NCBI GenBank assembly: GCA_023434465.1
Contig: JAEYSQ010000250.1
Coordinates: 1-5,878 of the forward strand
DNA length: 5,878 nucleotides
Direction of reading: 5' to 3'
Source of the DNA: Actinomycetes bacterium
Lineage (GTDB): Bacteria; Actinomycetota; Thermoleophilia; Solirubrobacterales; 70-9
In this document: piece after piece, positions 1 to 5,731 of the stretch
Layout: the number at the start of each line of letters is the position of its first letter
Position numbering within the stretch: the first letter of the stretch is position 1
Program-made: the position numbers and the translations under genes
Notes under the pieces: generated by a model
Database searches by the model: none
What the model saw: the letters and a program-made list of their open reading frames with translations, nothing else
What the model was told of the DNA's origin: nothing

Positions 1-15
1 AAAAGTCCTGGCGTT

Positions 16-21
16 TACTCT
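16..21 (+). promoter_or_regulatory. Candidate -10 element of a leaderless promoter for the peroxiredoxin gene
   Basis: The hexamer TACTCT fits the actinobacterial TANNNT -10 consensus. It is followed by exactly six bases (GGTCGG) and then the ATG at 28. That distance would put the transcription start on or next to the A of the start codon. No purine-rich Shine-Dalgarno sequence precedes this ATG. The -35 region lies outside the window, so only half of the promoter can be judged. The same hexamer-N6-ATG layout occurs before the gene at 5732 and, in a poorer form, before the gene at 637. Confidence 0.35.
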
Positions 22-27
22 GGTCGG

Positions 28-588
28 ATGGAAAAGGATTATCGGCAGCTTCCTGACGATCTTCCGGTTCCGGAAGACGATGGCGCGGCCGATCACCTGG
101 AGGGTCTGGAGTGGCCGTCAGTCACGCTCGATTTGGTCCCGAACGGAAAAGTCGCTTTGCCGGATGCCTTCGGTGAGCTCGGGGTGATCTTTGTCTATCC
201 GCGTACCGGCACTCCGGGGAATCCCCTGATTCGTGGCTGGGATGAGATCCCGGGCGCCCGCGGGTGCACACCCCAGAATTGCGCCTATCGCGACGCTTAT
301 GACCGGTTCACGCAGTTGGGCGCCTGTCTGTTCGGACTGAGCGGTCAACCGCCGGAGGAGCAGGCCGACTTCCTCGACCGGGAAAATCCGCCATACCTTT
401 TGCTGAATGACCGGGCATTCCACCTCGGAGCCAAGCTGAACTTGCCGACCTTCGAAGCCGACGGAATGACCTTGTATCGACGGATCACGCTGGTGATCCA
501 GGCGGGGCGAATCGTCAAGGTTTTCTACCCGGTCTTTCCTCCGGACGAGGATGCCGAAACGGTTCTTCGGTGGCTGACAAGCACGTAA
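28..588 (+). CDS. Peroxiredoxin, AhpC/TSA (PrxQ-like) family
   Basis: Predicted cytoplasmic thiol peroxidase that reduces hydrogen peroxide or organic hydroperoxides using an active-site cysteine pair. At 186 residues it has a thioredoxin-fold layout: a first core strand VIFVYPRTGTPG (53-64), the active-site helix start GARGCTPQNCAYRD (76-89), and a late strand pair with ITLVI and IVKVFYPVFPP. Cys80 is the likely peroxidatic residue. Cys85, five residues later, sits where PrxQ/BCP proteins carry their resolving cysteine. Cys100 is extra. Unlike E. coli BCP, where TPG runs straight into CT, about 15 residues (65-79, including GWDEIPGA) separate TPG from GCT. I recall this insertion from a known subfamily of redoxins. 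The start at 28 gives an N-terminus (LPDDLPVPEDDGAADHL) that looks normal for the subfamily. The frame stays open to base 1, so a start outside the window cannot be fully excluded. There is no signal peptide. The oxidoreductase gene follows 48 bases downstream. The reductant partner is not visible. Confidence 0.92.
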   Translation: MEKDYRQLPDDLPVPEDDGAADHLEGLEWPSVTLDLVPNGKVALPDAFGELGVIFVYPRTGTPGNPLIRGWDEIPGARGCTPQNCAYRDAYDRFTQLGACLFGLSGQPPEEQADFLDRENPPYLLLNDRAFHLGAKLNLPTFEADGMTLYRRITLVIQAGRIVKVFYPVFPPDEDAETVLRWLTST

Positions 589-596
589 GCCAGGCC

Positions 597-608
597 CTGA
601 CTGGTCAG
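597..608. repeat. Short inverted repeat (CTGAC-TG-GTCAG), possible operator
   Basis: CTGAC (597-601) and GTCAG (604-608) are perfect inverted arms around a two-base centre, in the 48-base gap between the peroxiredoxin and oxidoreductase genes. The dyad covers the only reasonable -35 candidate (TGGTCA, 602-607) for the downstream gene, which is where a repressor could act. It is too short and has no T-tract, so it does not look like a terminator. A five-base arm can arise by chance, and no regulator gene lies nearby. Confidence 0.25.
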
Positions 609-630
609 TTGCGGGGAGAACGGGCAGAAT
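602..630 (+). promoter_or_regulatory. Weak candidate promoter for the MDR oxidoreductase gene
   Basis: TGGTCA (602-607) matches TTGACA at four of six positions. After 17 bases comes CAGAAT (625-630), which matches TATAAT at four of six. Six more bases lead to the ATG at 637, so the transcript would be leaderless or nearly so. A GGGGAG run at 613-618 lies 18 bases before the start, too far for a normal Shine-Dalgarno sequence. Co-transcription with the peroxiredoxin gene is an equally simple alternative. Confidence 0.2.
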
Positions 631-636
631 GACGTT

Positions 637-1755
637 ATGCCCAGAATCGGACGTAGTTTGCGGTCGACGGTTACTTCTGACGGAGGCCTGGAGCTCCGGC
701 TGATCGAGGAGGAGGTCGAGGAGCCAACCGGTTCGCAGGTTCTCGTTTCTGTCGAAGCGACCCCCGTAAATCCTTCCGACCTCGGTGTTCTGATCGGTCC
801 GGCCGATGCTTCCACCCTGACCCCGGCCGAAGGTGGCGGACTCGACGGTCAGTTGCCGCCGCAAGTGCTCCCGATCATGCGGGACCGGCTCGACCGTCCC
901 CTGCCGGTCGGCAACGAGGGCGCCGGGACCGTGGTTGCCGCCGGTCCGGACGCCGCCGATCTGGTTGGGCGGCATGTCTCCCTGGTCGGTGGCGCGATGT
1001 GGTCCGACTACCGGCTGGTCGACTCCGCCGCGGTGATTCCCCTCCCCGAAGGAGCGACGCCGGCCGACGGTGCCGCGCTCTTCATCAATCCGATGACCGC
1101 TCTTTCGATGGTCGAGACGATGCGGGCCGAAGGCCACTCTGCCCTTGTTCACACTGCCGCCGCCTCGAACCTCGGCCAGATGCTGGTCAGGATCTGCAAG
1201 GACGACGGCGTGGGTCTGGTCAACGTCGTCCGCAGTGCCGAGCAGGTCGCGACCCTGGAGGAGCTTGGCGCCGAGCATGTTGTCGACTCCTCACTGCCTG
1301 GCTTTCAGGAGCGACTGATCGAAGCGGTCGGAGCAACCGGAGCGACCCTGGCCTTCGACGCGGTCGGTGGCGGCACCCTGGCCAGCGACATCCTCAACGC
1401 GATGGAACGAAGCGCCGAACCGGCCGAGTCCTGGACCCCCTACGGATCCGCGACGCACAAGCAGGTCTACATCTACGGCTCGCTCGACTTCGCTCCGACC
1501 ACGATCCAGCGGACCGTCGGCATGCGCTGGGCGGTCGGCGGATACCTGCTGACCGACGCGCTCGGACGCCTCGGCGGCGAGGCGATCGGCAGGATGCGCG
1601 AGCGGGTGGTCGCGGAACTGAAGACCACCTTCGCCTCCTCCTACGCGAAGACGATCGGACTCGCCGGCATTCTCGACCCGGCCCAGCTTGTCACTTGCGC
1701 CAAACGGAGCACCGGCGAGAAGTTCCTGATCGACCCCTCCAGCGACCGCCCCTGA
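637..1755 (+). CDS. Zinc-independent MDR-superfamily NAD(P)H-dependent oxidoreductase (quinone oxidoreductase-like)
   Basis: Medium-chain dehydrogenase/reductase of 372 residues, predicted cytoplasmic, probably reducing a quinone, enone or similar carbonyl compound with NAD(P)H. The N-terminal GroES-like domain shows VNPSDLGVLIG (44-54) and GNEGAGTVV (92-100). The Rossmann domain starts near 166 with LVHTAAASNLGQMLVRICK. Its glycine-rich turn reads A-A-A-S-N-L-G (174-180), so the central glycine of the usual AxxGxxG motif is Ser177. Arg199, after the second strand (VNVVRSAEQ), could contact an NADP 2'-phosphate, which would favour NADPH. FDAVGGG (240-246) and YIYGSLD (278-284) match later conserved strands of the family. 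The cysteines that bind catalytic and structural zinc in alcohol dehydrogenases are absent, as in quinone oxidoreductases. Residues 58-90 form a longer loop than in short zeta-crystallin-type members, and I recall a group of about 370-residue bacterial homologues that share it. An out-of-frame ATG at 629 leads nowhere. The substrate cannot be told from sequence. Confidence 0.92.
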   Translation: MPRIGRSLRSTVTSDGGLELRLIEEEVEEPTGSQVLVSVEATPVNPSDLGVLIGPADASTLTPAEGGGLDGQLPPQVLPIMRDRLDRPLPVGNEGAGTVVAAGPDAADLVGRHVSLVGGAMWSDYRLVDSAAVIPLPEGATPADGAALFINPMTALSMVETMRAEGHSALVHTAAASNLGQMLVRICKDDGVGLVNVVRSAEQVATLEELGAEHVVDSSLPGFQERLIEAVGATGATLAFDAVGGGTLASDILNAMERSAEPAESWTPYGSATHKQVYIYGSLDFAPTTIQRTVGMRWAVGGYLLTDALGRLGGEAIGRMRERVVAELKTTFASSYAKTIGLAGILDPAQLVTCAKRSTGEKFLIDPSSDRP

Positions 1756-1794
1756 ATCAGCCCAGGACGACTGGCATCGACCGGTTGACGGGAA

Positions 1795-1807
1795 CTGAGA
1801 AGCTCAG
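1795..1807. terminator. Weak hairpin between convergent genes
   Basis: CTGAG (1795-1799), a three-base loop, and CTCAG (1803-1807) form a perfect five-bp stem. On the - strand a G-U pair could lengthen it to six. It lies in the 117-base gap where the oxidoreductase and the propeller operon converge, where a bidirectional terminator would be expected. Neither strand has a clear T-tract after it, so the call is weak. Factor-dependent termination, common in high-GC bacteria, would leave no visible signal. Confidence 0.18.
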
Positions 1808-1837
1808 CGCGTTGGTGTTCAGTCAGAGAGGACCGAA

Positions 1838-1924
1838 ATGGCGAGAGCGAGTCGACCCAAGGCAAGGTCAGGTCACCGAACGCGAAAGCGTTTAAGGAAG
1901 AAGCGTTCCTGGCTGCCGCGGTAA
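1838..1924 (+). CDS. Possible small ORF encoding a 28-residue, highly basic peptide
   Basis: An ATG at 1838 opens 28 codons ending in TAA at 1922-1924. A moderate Shine-Dalgarno-like run, AGAGGA (1827-1832), lies five bases upstream. The product has nine Arg and four Lys in 28 residues. It begins MARASRPKAR, has a basic core RTRKRLRKKR, and ends SWLPR. Such composition is seen in tiny ribosomal or nucleic-acid-binding proteins, but I do not recognise a specific family. The last 52 bases are antisense to the 3' end of the delta-60 gene, whose own C-terminus is basic. The coding signal could therefore be an artefact of that overlap. The start and SD region lie outside any other gene. Confidence 0.25.
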   Translation: MARASRPKARSGHRTRKRLRKKRSWLPR

Positions 1925-3228
1925 TAACGGCCCGCCATGTAGATCCTTGGGCCGACCCTGAGCAGACCGGTTCCCACGCTGCCTTCGCCGAGTCCGATTC
2001 GCAGAACGCCCTTCCTGAAAAAAACGGAGTCTTTCCGGCCGTTCGTCTCGTACCTGACAACCACAGCTTCTCGCTCGGCAGGGGCCACTTTTCCGGCACT
2101 TCCAGTGACCCAGATTCCTCCCCAGGAATCGACGCTCACGCCATAGAGGCTGGTTCTGCGGCCGACCCCAGACATCGGAGTCCCAAAGAGCCGGACTACC
2201 CCGTTGGTACCGAAGCTGCGGTCGAAACGCCCGTTCCTGCTGAAGCGCAATACCAAGCCATATGCGGCGTCCGACGGATCTCGCGGATCCACACTTCCGG
2301 CAAGCACGATTCTGCCCTTACGGTCAAGTTCCATGTCCCGGGTCGTGGCCCAGAACGTTTTGTTTCCGGGTGGAAGCCAACTCACCTGTCCGCCCCGGCC
2401 GAATGAACGGTCGCGGCTTCCGTCACTCAGCAGGCGCATGAGGAACAGACGGTTCTTGTTCGTGCCGCTGACGAGAATGCGGCCGTCCGGCAGCAACTCG
2501 ACGTCAAAGAAGTACGAGGGTTTTCTCGGGGCGCCGAGGACGTTGACGCTGTCGACGTTCTCCCCCGGTCCAAAATCCCGTATGACTCGCCCGCCCGCAG
2601 AAAAGCTGTATAGCGCCGCGTCGTCGGTCCGTCCGGACTGGCGCAATTGTTTGAAGGCTGCCACCAGGAAACTCCCGTCCGGCCGAAGAGCCGCCCGGAC
2701 AGCACCACGATCCATTCCGAAGGACCTGCCGCCGTCTTGTCCGAAGGTCAAGTCGGGCGATCCGTCGGGCATCAACTGTTTCATGACGAACCAGGCGCTG
2801 CCCTTTCGAATCACGCCGACCGGATAACTCCCGACATAGCCAACCAGCAGAATGCGGCCATTCGGTCGAACCACCGCTGAAGTCAGCACCGCCGAACCTT
2901 CCCAGTCCACATAGCCCCAGTCCGCGATCTCGATCTTTCCCTGATCCCCAAACGACGAGTCGGGACGTCCGTTCGGGAGAAATCGCCACACGAACCATTC
3001 CCCGCCGCTCGCCGCCCCGACGATCGTTCGCCCCTGACTGTCCGCGGCAAACACCCGGGCGCCCAGGGTCGAGGATGTTTCGACTGGTCCGACCTTGCCG
3101 GTCACCAGACCGTTGGCACCGAACGAGTGGTCGTTCACGTACGACTTCGCTTCCGCTGAGGCCGCCACCGAACTGAACATTGCGAACAGAAACAGCAGAC
3201 CGACGATTAGGCGAGTGAGTGGTCTCAT
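1873..3228 (-). CDS. Exported delta-60 repeat protein, predicted seven-bladed beta-propeller (second copy)
   Basis: Protein of 451 residues with a Sec-type signal peptide: basic MRPLTR, then a hydrophobic core at 7-23, with likely cleavage near the Ala-rich 22-27. The mature part consists of delta-60-type repeats. Each has an outer-strand signature like P-(D/N)-G-R-I-L-V-x-G, then R-x-x-x-(D/N)-G-x-x-D-x-x-F-G-x-x-G. The F-G landmarks fall at 36, 93, 162, 219, 276 and 339, with a degenerate F-F at 403, so spacing is 57-69 residues. The C-terminal strand (ERFFLKRFRV) could close the ring with the N-terminal SFGANG, giving seven blades. No cysteines, anchor, sorting signal or enzymatic motif are visible. 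Delta-60 repeats are known as a structural family (TIGR02608), but their function is generally unassigned. The ATG overlaps the upstream gene's TAA by one base (TAATG), and GGTGGA lies six bases before it. Translational coupling to the upstream paralogue is therefore likely. The protein is probably extracytoplasmic; its ligand is unknown. Confidence 0.9.
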   Translation of the reverse strand: MRPLTRLIVGLLFLFAMFSSVAASAEAKSYVNDHSFGANGLVTGKVGPVETSSTLGARVFAADSQGRTIVGAASGGEWFVWRFLPNGRPDSSFGDQGKIEIADWGYVDWEGSAVLTSAVVRPNGRILLVGYVGSYPVGVIRKGSAWFVMKQLMPDGSPDLTFGQDGGRSFGMDRGAVRAALRPDGSFLVAAFKQLRQSGRTDDAALYSFSAGGRVIRDFGPGENVDSVNVLGAPRKPSYFFDVELLPDGRILVSGTNKNRLFLMRLLSDGSRDRSFGRGGQVSWLPPGNKTFWATTRDMELDRKGRIVLAGSVDPRDPSDAAYGLVLRFSRNGRFDRSFGTNGVVRLFGTPMSGVGRRTSLYGVSVDSWGGIWVTGSAGKVAPAEREAVVVRYETNGRKDSVFFRKGVLRIGLGEGSVGTGLLRVGPRIYMAGRYYRGSQERFFLKRFRVR

Positions 3229-4520
3229 TACCGGTCCACCAGGACTTTGGTGACGACTCCGAAGATTGTTCGGCGATCGAGCGGCTGGATGTGGCCGCCG
3301 ACCAGGAATCCGCCCTTTACTTTCTCGAGCGATGAGGCTTCGGTCAGGTCCGGGATCCGAAAGACCCCGTTATTGCCGAACCGCTTGTCGAGCTGGCCGC
3401 TGGCAGTGAGCCTGAGGAGGATTCCTTCGGTCGGGACCCTTCCTTCGTCATCAGCCGGGAAGGCGAGGTTCCCCGTGATCACGACCCCAGCCCTGTCCCG
3501 TTCCAGATCAGTCGCCCAGAACCCGTTCGCTTTCCAGGGAAGGGAATCGAGATCCACGATTCCCTTCGCGCCGAAGTGTCGGTTCACCTTCCCCGAACCG
3601 TGTACCGCGGCGACGATGCTGCGTCCACGTTTGCCTCGCAATCCGAGCAGAAAGCCGGAGCCGGCCGAATCGAGCGACATGCTGTTCGCAAAACAGAGAT
3701 ACGAGCAGCCATCAGGGCTTCTGACTGGAAGTCGAAGCAAGCCGTCGTTGCCGAAACTCTTGACCCGGCGTCCCCGCCGGTCAAGTTTCAGCACGGCAAG
3801 CCGGTTGTTGAGGTAGCCGAGGGCCACGATTCCACGGTTGACGTAGGAGAGGTCGATGAACTGATGCGCCCGCGAACTCCGGTTGGACCGGATCCTGACC
3901 TCACCCCCATTTCCAAACGACTTGATCGGATTGCTTCCCCGATCGACCTTGATGATGCGGGCAATGCCCGGTTTCCTGTCGCTCACGTTCAGTTGGCCAG
4001 CCAACAGTGTCGCTCCGCCCGATGCGGGCAATAGCGCCTGAGCGGAGAAACCCCCGAAGAGCCAGAGGCCCGCGTCATAAAAGTTCATCGAAAGCCGGCC
4101 CCGGCTCGTGACCGCGTATAAACCAGTCGAGTGCCGCCCGCTCCCCACCGCGGTAGCGACCAACGGGTTCACACCACCGCGGAGGACCGGCTCAAGACCC
4201 CATTCGTAACGGGCTATCGTCTTGCCAGAGGCACCGTCGAGGTATATCTCGTGGCCACGGCCAGCGAAGGCGGGATCCACCGACCCGTTTGGCAGGAGCC
4301 GGGTGAGGGTCGGAGTTCGCCAGGGATCGAGCACCAGGATTCGTCCCCGGCTGTCTCGCTTGAGTAGCAGATCGCCCCAGTATTCCTCGACCCAGGATCC
4401 GTCTTCCGCAAACGTCCGGTCGATGCGTTCCGCCGCCCGGCCATCAGGCAGGAAGACCAGCAGAGGCACCATGGCCACCACGATCAGGGCGACGAGGCCT
4501 TTCCGAATCAATTCGACCAC
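3228..4520 (-). CDS. Exported delta-60 repeat protein, predicted seven-bladed beta-propeller (first copy)
   Basis: With a GTG start at 4520 this protein has 430 residues. It begins MVELIRKG, followed by a hydrophobic stretch at 8-24 and an Ala-Ala site near 29-30: a credible signal peptide. Seven repeat landmarks follow, of the form D-x-x-F-(G/A)-x-x-G, with the phenylalanines at 37, 85, 147, 202, 256, 316 and 381. The third is poorly conserved (NFYDAG). The count supports a seven-bladed propeller. Good examples are RVKSFGNDGLLRL and QLDKRFGNNGVFRI. Cys272 and Cys276 sit in an inserted loop (PDGCSYLCF) and might form a disulfide outside the cytoplasm. The reading frame continues upstream to a GTG at 4604, but that would add a Pro/Arg-rich stretch before the signal peptide and a 97-base overlap. 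A TTG at 4511, giving a four-base TTGA overlap, is a fair alternative. No strong Shine-Dalgarno sequence decides between them. The gene overlaps the PD40 gene upstream and its own paralogue downstream, so the three are probably co-transcribed. No enzymatic motif is seen. Confidence 0.87.
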   Translation of the reverse strand: MVELIRKGLVALIVVAMVPLLVFLPDGRAAERIDRTFAEDGSWVEEYWGDLLLKRDSRGRILVLDPWRTPTLTRLLPNGSVDPAFAGRGHEIYLDGASGKTIARYEWGLEPVLRGGVNPLVATAVGSGRHSTGLYAVTSRGRLSMNFYDAGLWLFGGFSAQALLPASGGATLLAGQLNVSDRKPGIARIIKVDRGSNPIKSFGNGGEVRIRSNRSSRAHQFIDLSYVNRGIVALGYLNNRLAVLKLDRRGRRVKSFGNDGLLRLPVRSPDGCSYLCFANSMSLDSAGSGFLLGLRGKRGRSIVAAVHGSGKVNRHFGAKGIVDLDSLPWKANGFWATDLERDRAGVVITGNLAFPADDEGRVPTEGILLRLTASGQLDKRFGNNGVFRIPDLTEASSLEKVKGGFLVGGHIQPLDRRTIFGVVTKVLVDR

Positions 4521-5548
4521 ACCCAGGCCGGGAACTGAACGCGGAAAGATGACTTCCCGGTGTGAACGAGGCGGGGCCGGCCGCCCCGGATGCTGACCAC
4601 CCACGTCCGGTCTGTCCAGGTGCCGATCGTCGAAGACCCGGCCATAAACGCGACCGACCGGCCGTCGGGCGAGATTCTCGGGGTATCAAGCGGGCCGACA
4701 ACCGGCTTCGGACCCTTGATCGTCCGGATCGTCCTTCCCTGCCAGTCGATCAGGCGGATAGCGAACGGCCCGGGCATGTACCCGTCAGACGGATCCTTGT
4801 CCCTCCCCAGCCCAGCCAGAACGGCAATGAACCGGCCGTCCGGTGAAGCCGAAGTGGTCGATGACAGGAAGTCGTAGCCCCGTTCCCCCAGAATCACCGG
4901 CTTTCCGGTTTTCCGGATCACGTAACCGATCCCGCCAAGGGTATCGCCCTCGTTGAGATACCCGAGGATCCGCCGTCCGGTGTGGTCGTAAGTCGGGTTC
5001 GAGATGCCCCAGATGCCCTTCTTGGTCCGGGGGTTGGCCAGCTTCACACCCTCCCGGCCCCGCCAGACCTCGAAGGCGACGAACGGGTAATCCTTGGTCA
5101 CCAGGATGCGCCGCCCTCCCGGGGAAAGCTCGACCCGCATGATTCCGTAACGCGGACCCCACAATTCCGGGATCGACGAAATCAGCCCGAGCCGGTTCTT
5201 CTTCCTGACTTGTTCGAAGTGCTTTTCCGCGTGCTTTCCGTTCGAACTCATCGTCCAGACCTGGTCCTTGAGCAGCGTGTAACCGCCCATCTGGCGCCTG
5301 ACCCGCAGCGAGTAGGCCACATCACTAGTACGGAGCGCCGTCGAAACGGACGAGACCCACGTACCTTCGGGAAATTTGCGAAGAACCTGTCGCGGACCCT
5401 TTTTGACCGGAACTGAAACGATCGAGTTTCCGTGAATCACGATGAGGCGATCACTCGGAGCGGCAGAGGCTGGGCTGCAGATCGCAGCACCGAACGCTAG
5501 GACACCGGCAAGGCACACGGCAAACCGCCCGACTGTACCGGGCGTCAT
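4508..5548 (-). CDS. Exported TolB-like PD40/WD40-like beta-propeller protein
   Basis: Protein of 346 residues, first gene of the - strand run. The signal peptide has Arg8, a hydrophobic core at 9-24 and an A-S-A site at 27-29. Cys24 is not in a proper lipobox, so an ordinary secreted or periplasm-like protein is more likely than a lipoprotein. The mature part carries PD40 signatures: LSPGGRRILV (141-150), YDHTGRRILGY (187-197), SPDGRFIAVLAG (235-246) and ISPDGRSVAFMAG (292-304). It ends with FPAWVWS, similar to the PAWSPDG phrase of TolB repeats. DVAYS (76-80) may be a weaker first unit. Four to six blades are plausible. There is no peptidase triad or other catalytic motif. The start at 5548 is chosen because GGGGAG lies seven bases upstream and the signal peptide follows at once. 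The frame also opens at a TTG at 5623, but the extra 25 acidic residues would spoil the signal peptide. PD40 propellers usually bind proteins or peptides or form part of exported hydrolases. Here only the propeller is present. Confidence 0.88.
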   Translation of the reverse strand: MTPGTVGRFAVCLAGVLAFGAAICSPASAAPSDRLIVIHGNSIVSVPVKKGPRQVLRKFPEGTWVSSVSTALRTSDVAYSLRVRRQMGGYTLLKDQVWTMSSNGKHAEKHFEQVRKKNRLGLISSIPELWGPRYGIMRVELSPGGRRILVTKDYPFVAFEVWRGREGVKLANPRTKKGIWGISNPTYDHTGRRILGYLNEGDTLGGIGYVIRKTGKPVILGERGYDFLSSTTSASPDGRFIAVLAGLGRDKDPSDGYMPGPFAIRLIDWQGRTIRTIKGPKPVVGPLDTPRISPDGRSVAFMAGSSTIGTWTDRTWVVSIRGGRPRLVHTGKSSFRVQFPAWVWSN

Positions 5549-5555
5549 CGTTGAG

Positions 5556-5561
5556 CTCCCC
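5556..5561 (-). promoter_or_regulatory. Shine-Dalgarno sequence that fixes the PD40 gene start
   Basis: Read on the - strand, GGGGAG is followed by seven bases and then the ATG at 5548-5546. This is the clearest ribosome binding site in the window, and it favours Met at 5548 over the TTG at 5623. I looked for a TANNNT -10 element on the - strand between here and the divergent gene at 5732 and found none, so the operon promoter is not assigned. Confidence 0.6.
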
Positions 5562-5719
5562 GCAACAAACGCATCCTTTGCATCCGTCTCCGTTTCGACC
5601 GGTACACCCGCTGTAGCGAACAAGTAAACCCTCTGCTCTAGATGGAGTTTCGGTCGTGGTCGCAGTGGGCCGAATCCTTGGCAGGGCCAAAAATTGCAGC
5701 TTTTCCCAGGTCCGCCGAC

Positions 5720-5725
5720 TAGGCT
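5720..5725 (+). promoter_or_regulatory. Candidate -10 element of a leaderless promoter for the membrane-protein gene
   Basis: TAGGCT fits TANNNT and is followed by six bases (CCGGAC) and the ATG at 5732. A possible -35, TTGCAG (5694-5699), lies 20 bases upstream, longer than the usual 17-18. No good Shine-Dalgarno sequence precedes the ATG. The layout matches the one before the gene at 28. Confidence 0.38.
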
Positions 5726-5731
5726 CCGGAC

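Noticed and set aside
118..1278. Long - strand open frame (386 codons) opposite the peroxiredoxin and oxidoreductase genes
   Set aside because: It spans two convincing + strand genes and their gap, is rich in Arg, Gly and Gln without domain motifs, and has no start signal. It is a typical antisense shadow in high-GC DNA.
999..1895. + strand open frame of 298 codons overlapping the oxidoreductase gene
   Set aside because: It lies in another frame of a well-supported gene, and its product is extremely Arg-rich with no recognisable fold.
2204..2827. + strand open frame (207 codons) opposite the second delta-60 gene
   Set aside because: It is the antisense of repeat-coding sequence, Arg/Ser/Pro-rich, with no Shine-Dalgarno sequence or domain.
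4785..5162. - strand open frame of 125 codons within the PD40 gene
   Set aside because: It is an alternate frame of the PD40 gene, with Arg/Gly/Pro-rich translation and no start context.
5462..5490. Cys24 of the PD40 protein as a lipoprotein cysteine
   Set aside because: The preceding residues are A-A-I, not a lipobox with Ala/Gly at -1, and an A-S-A signal peptidase I site follows directly.
5571..5585. Short direct repeat GCATCC...GCATCC upstream of the PD40 gene
   Set aside because: Six-base copies nine bases apart are expected by chance. No further copies were seen, so there is no case for an iteron or operator array.
5549..5623. Upstream TTG extension (25 codons) of the PD40 gene
   Set aside because: It would put an acidic stretch before a clear signal peptide and ignore the GGGGAG site seven bases before the ATG at 5548.
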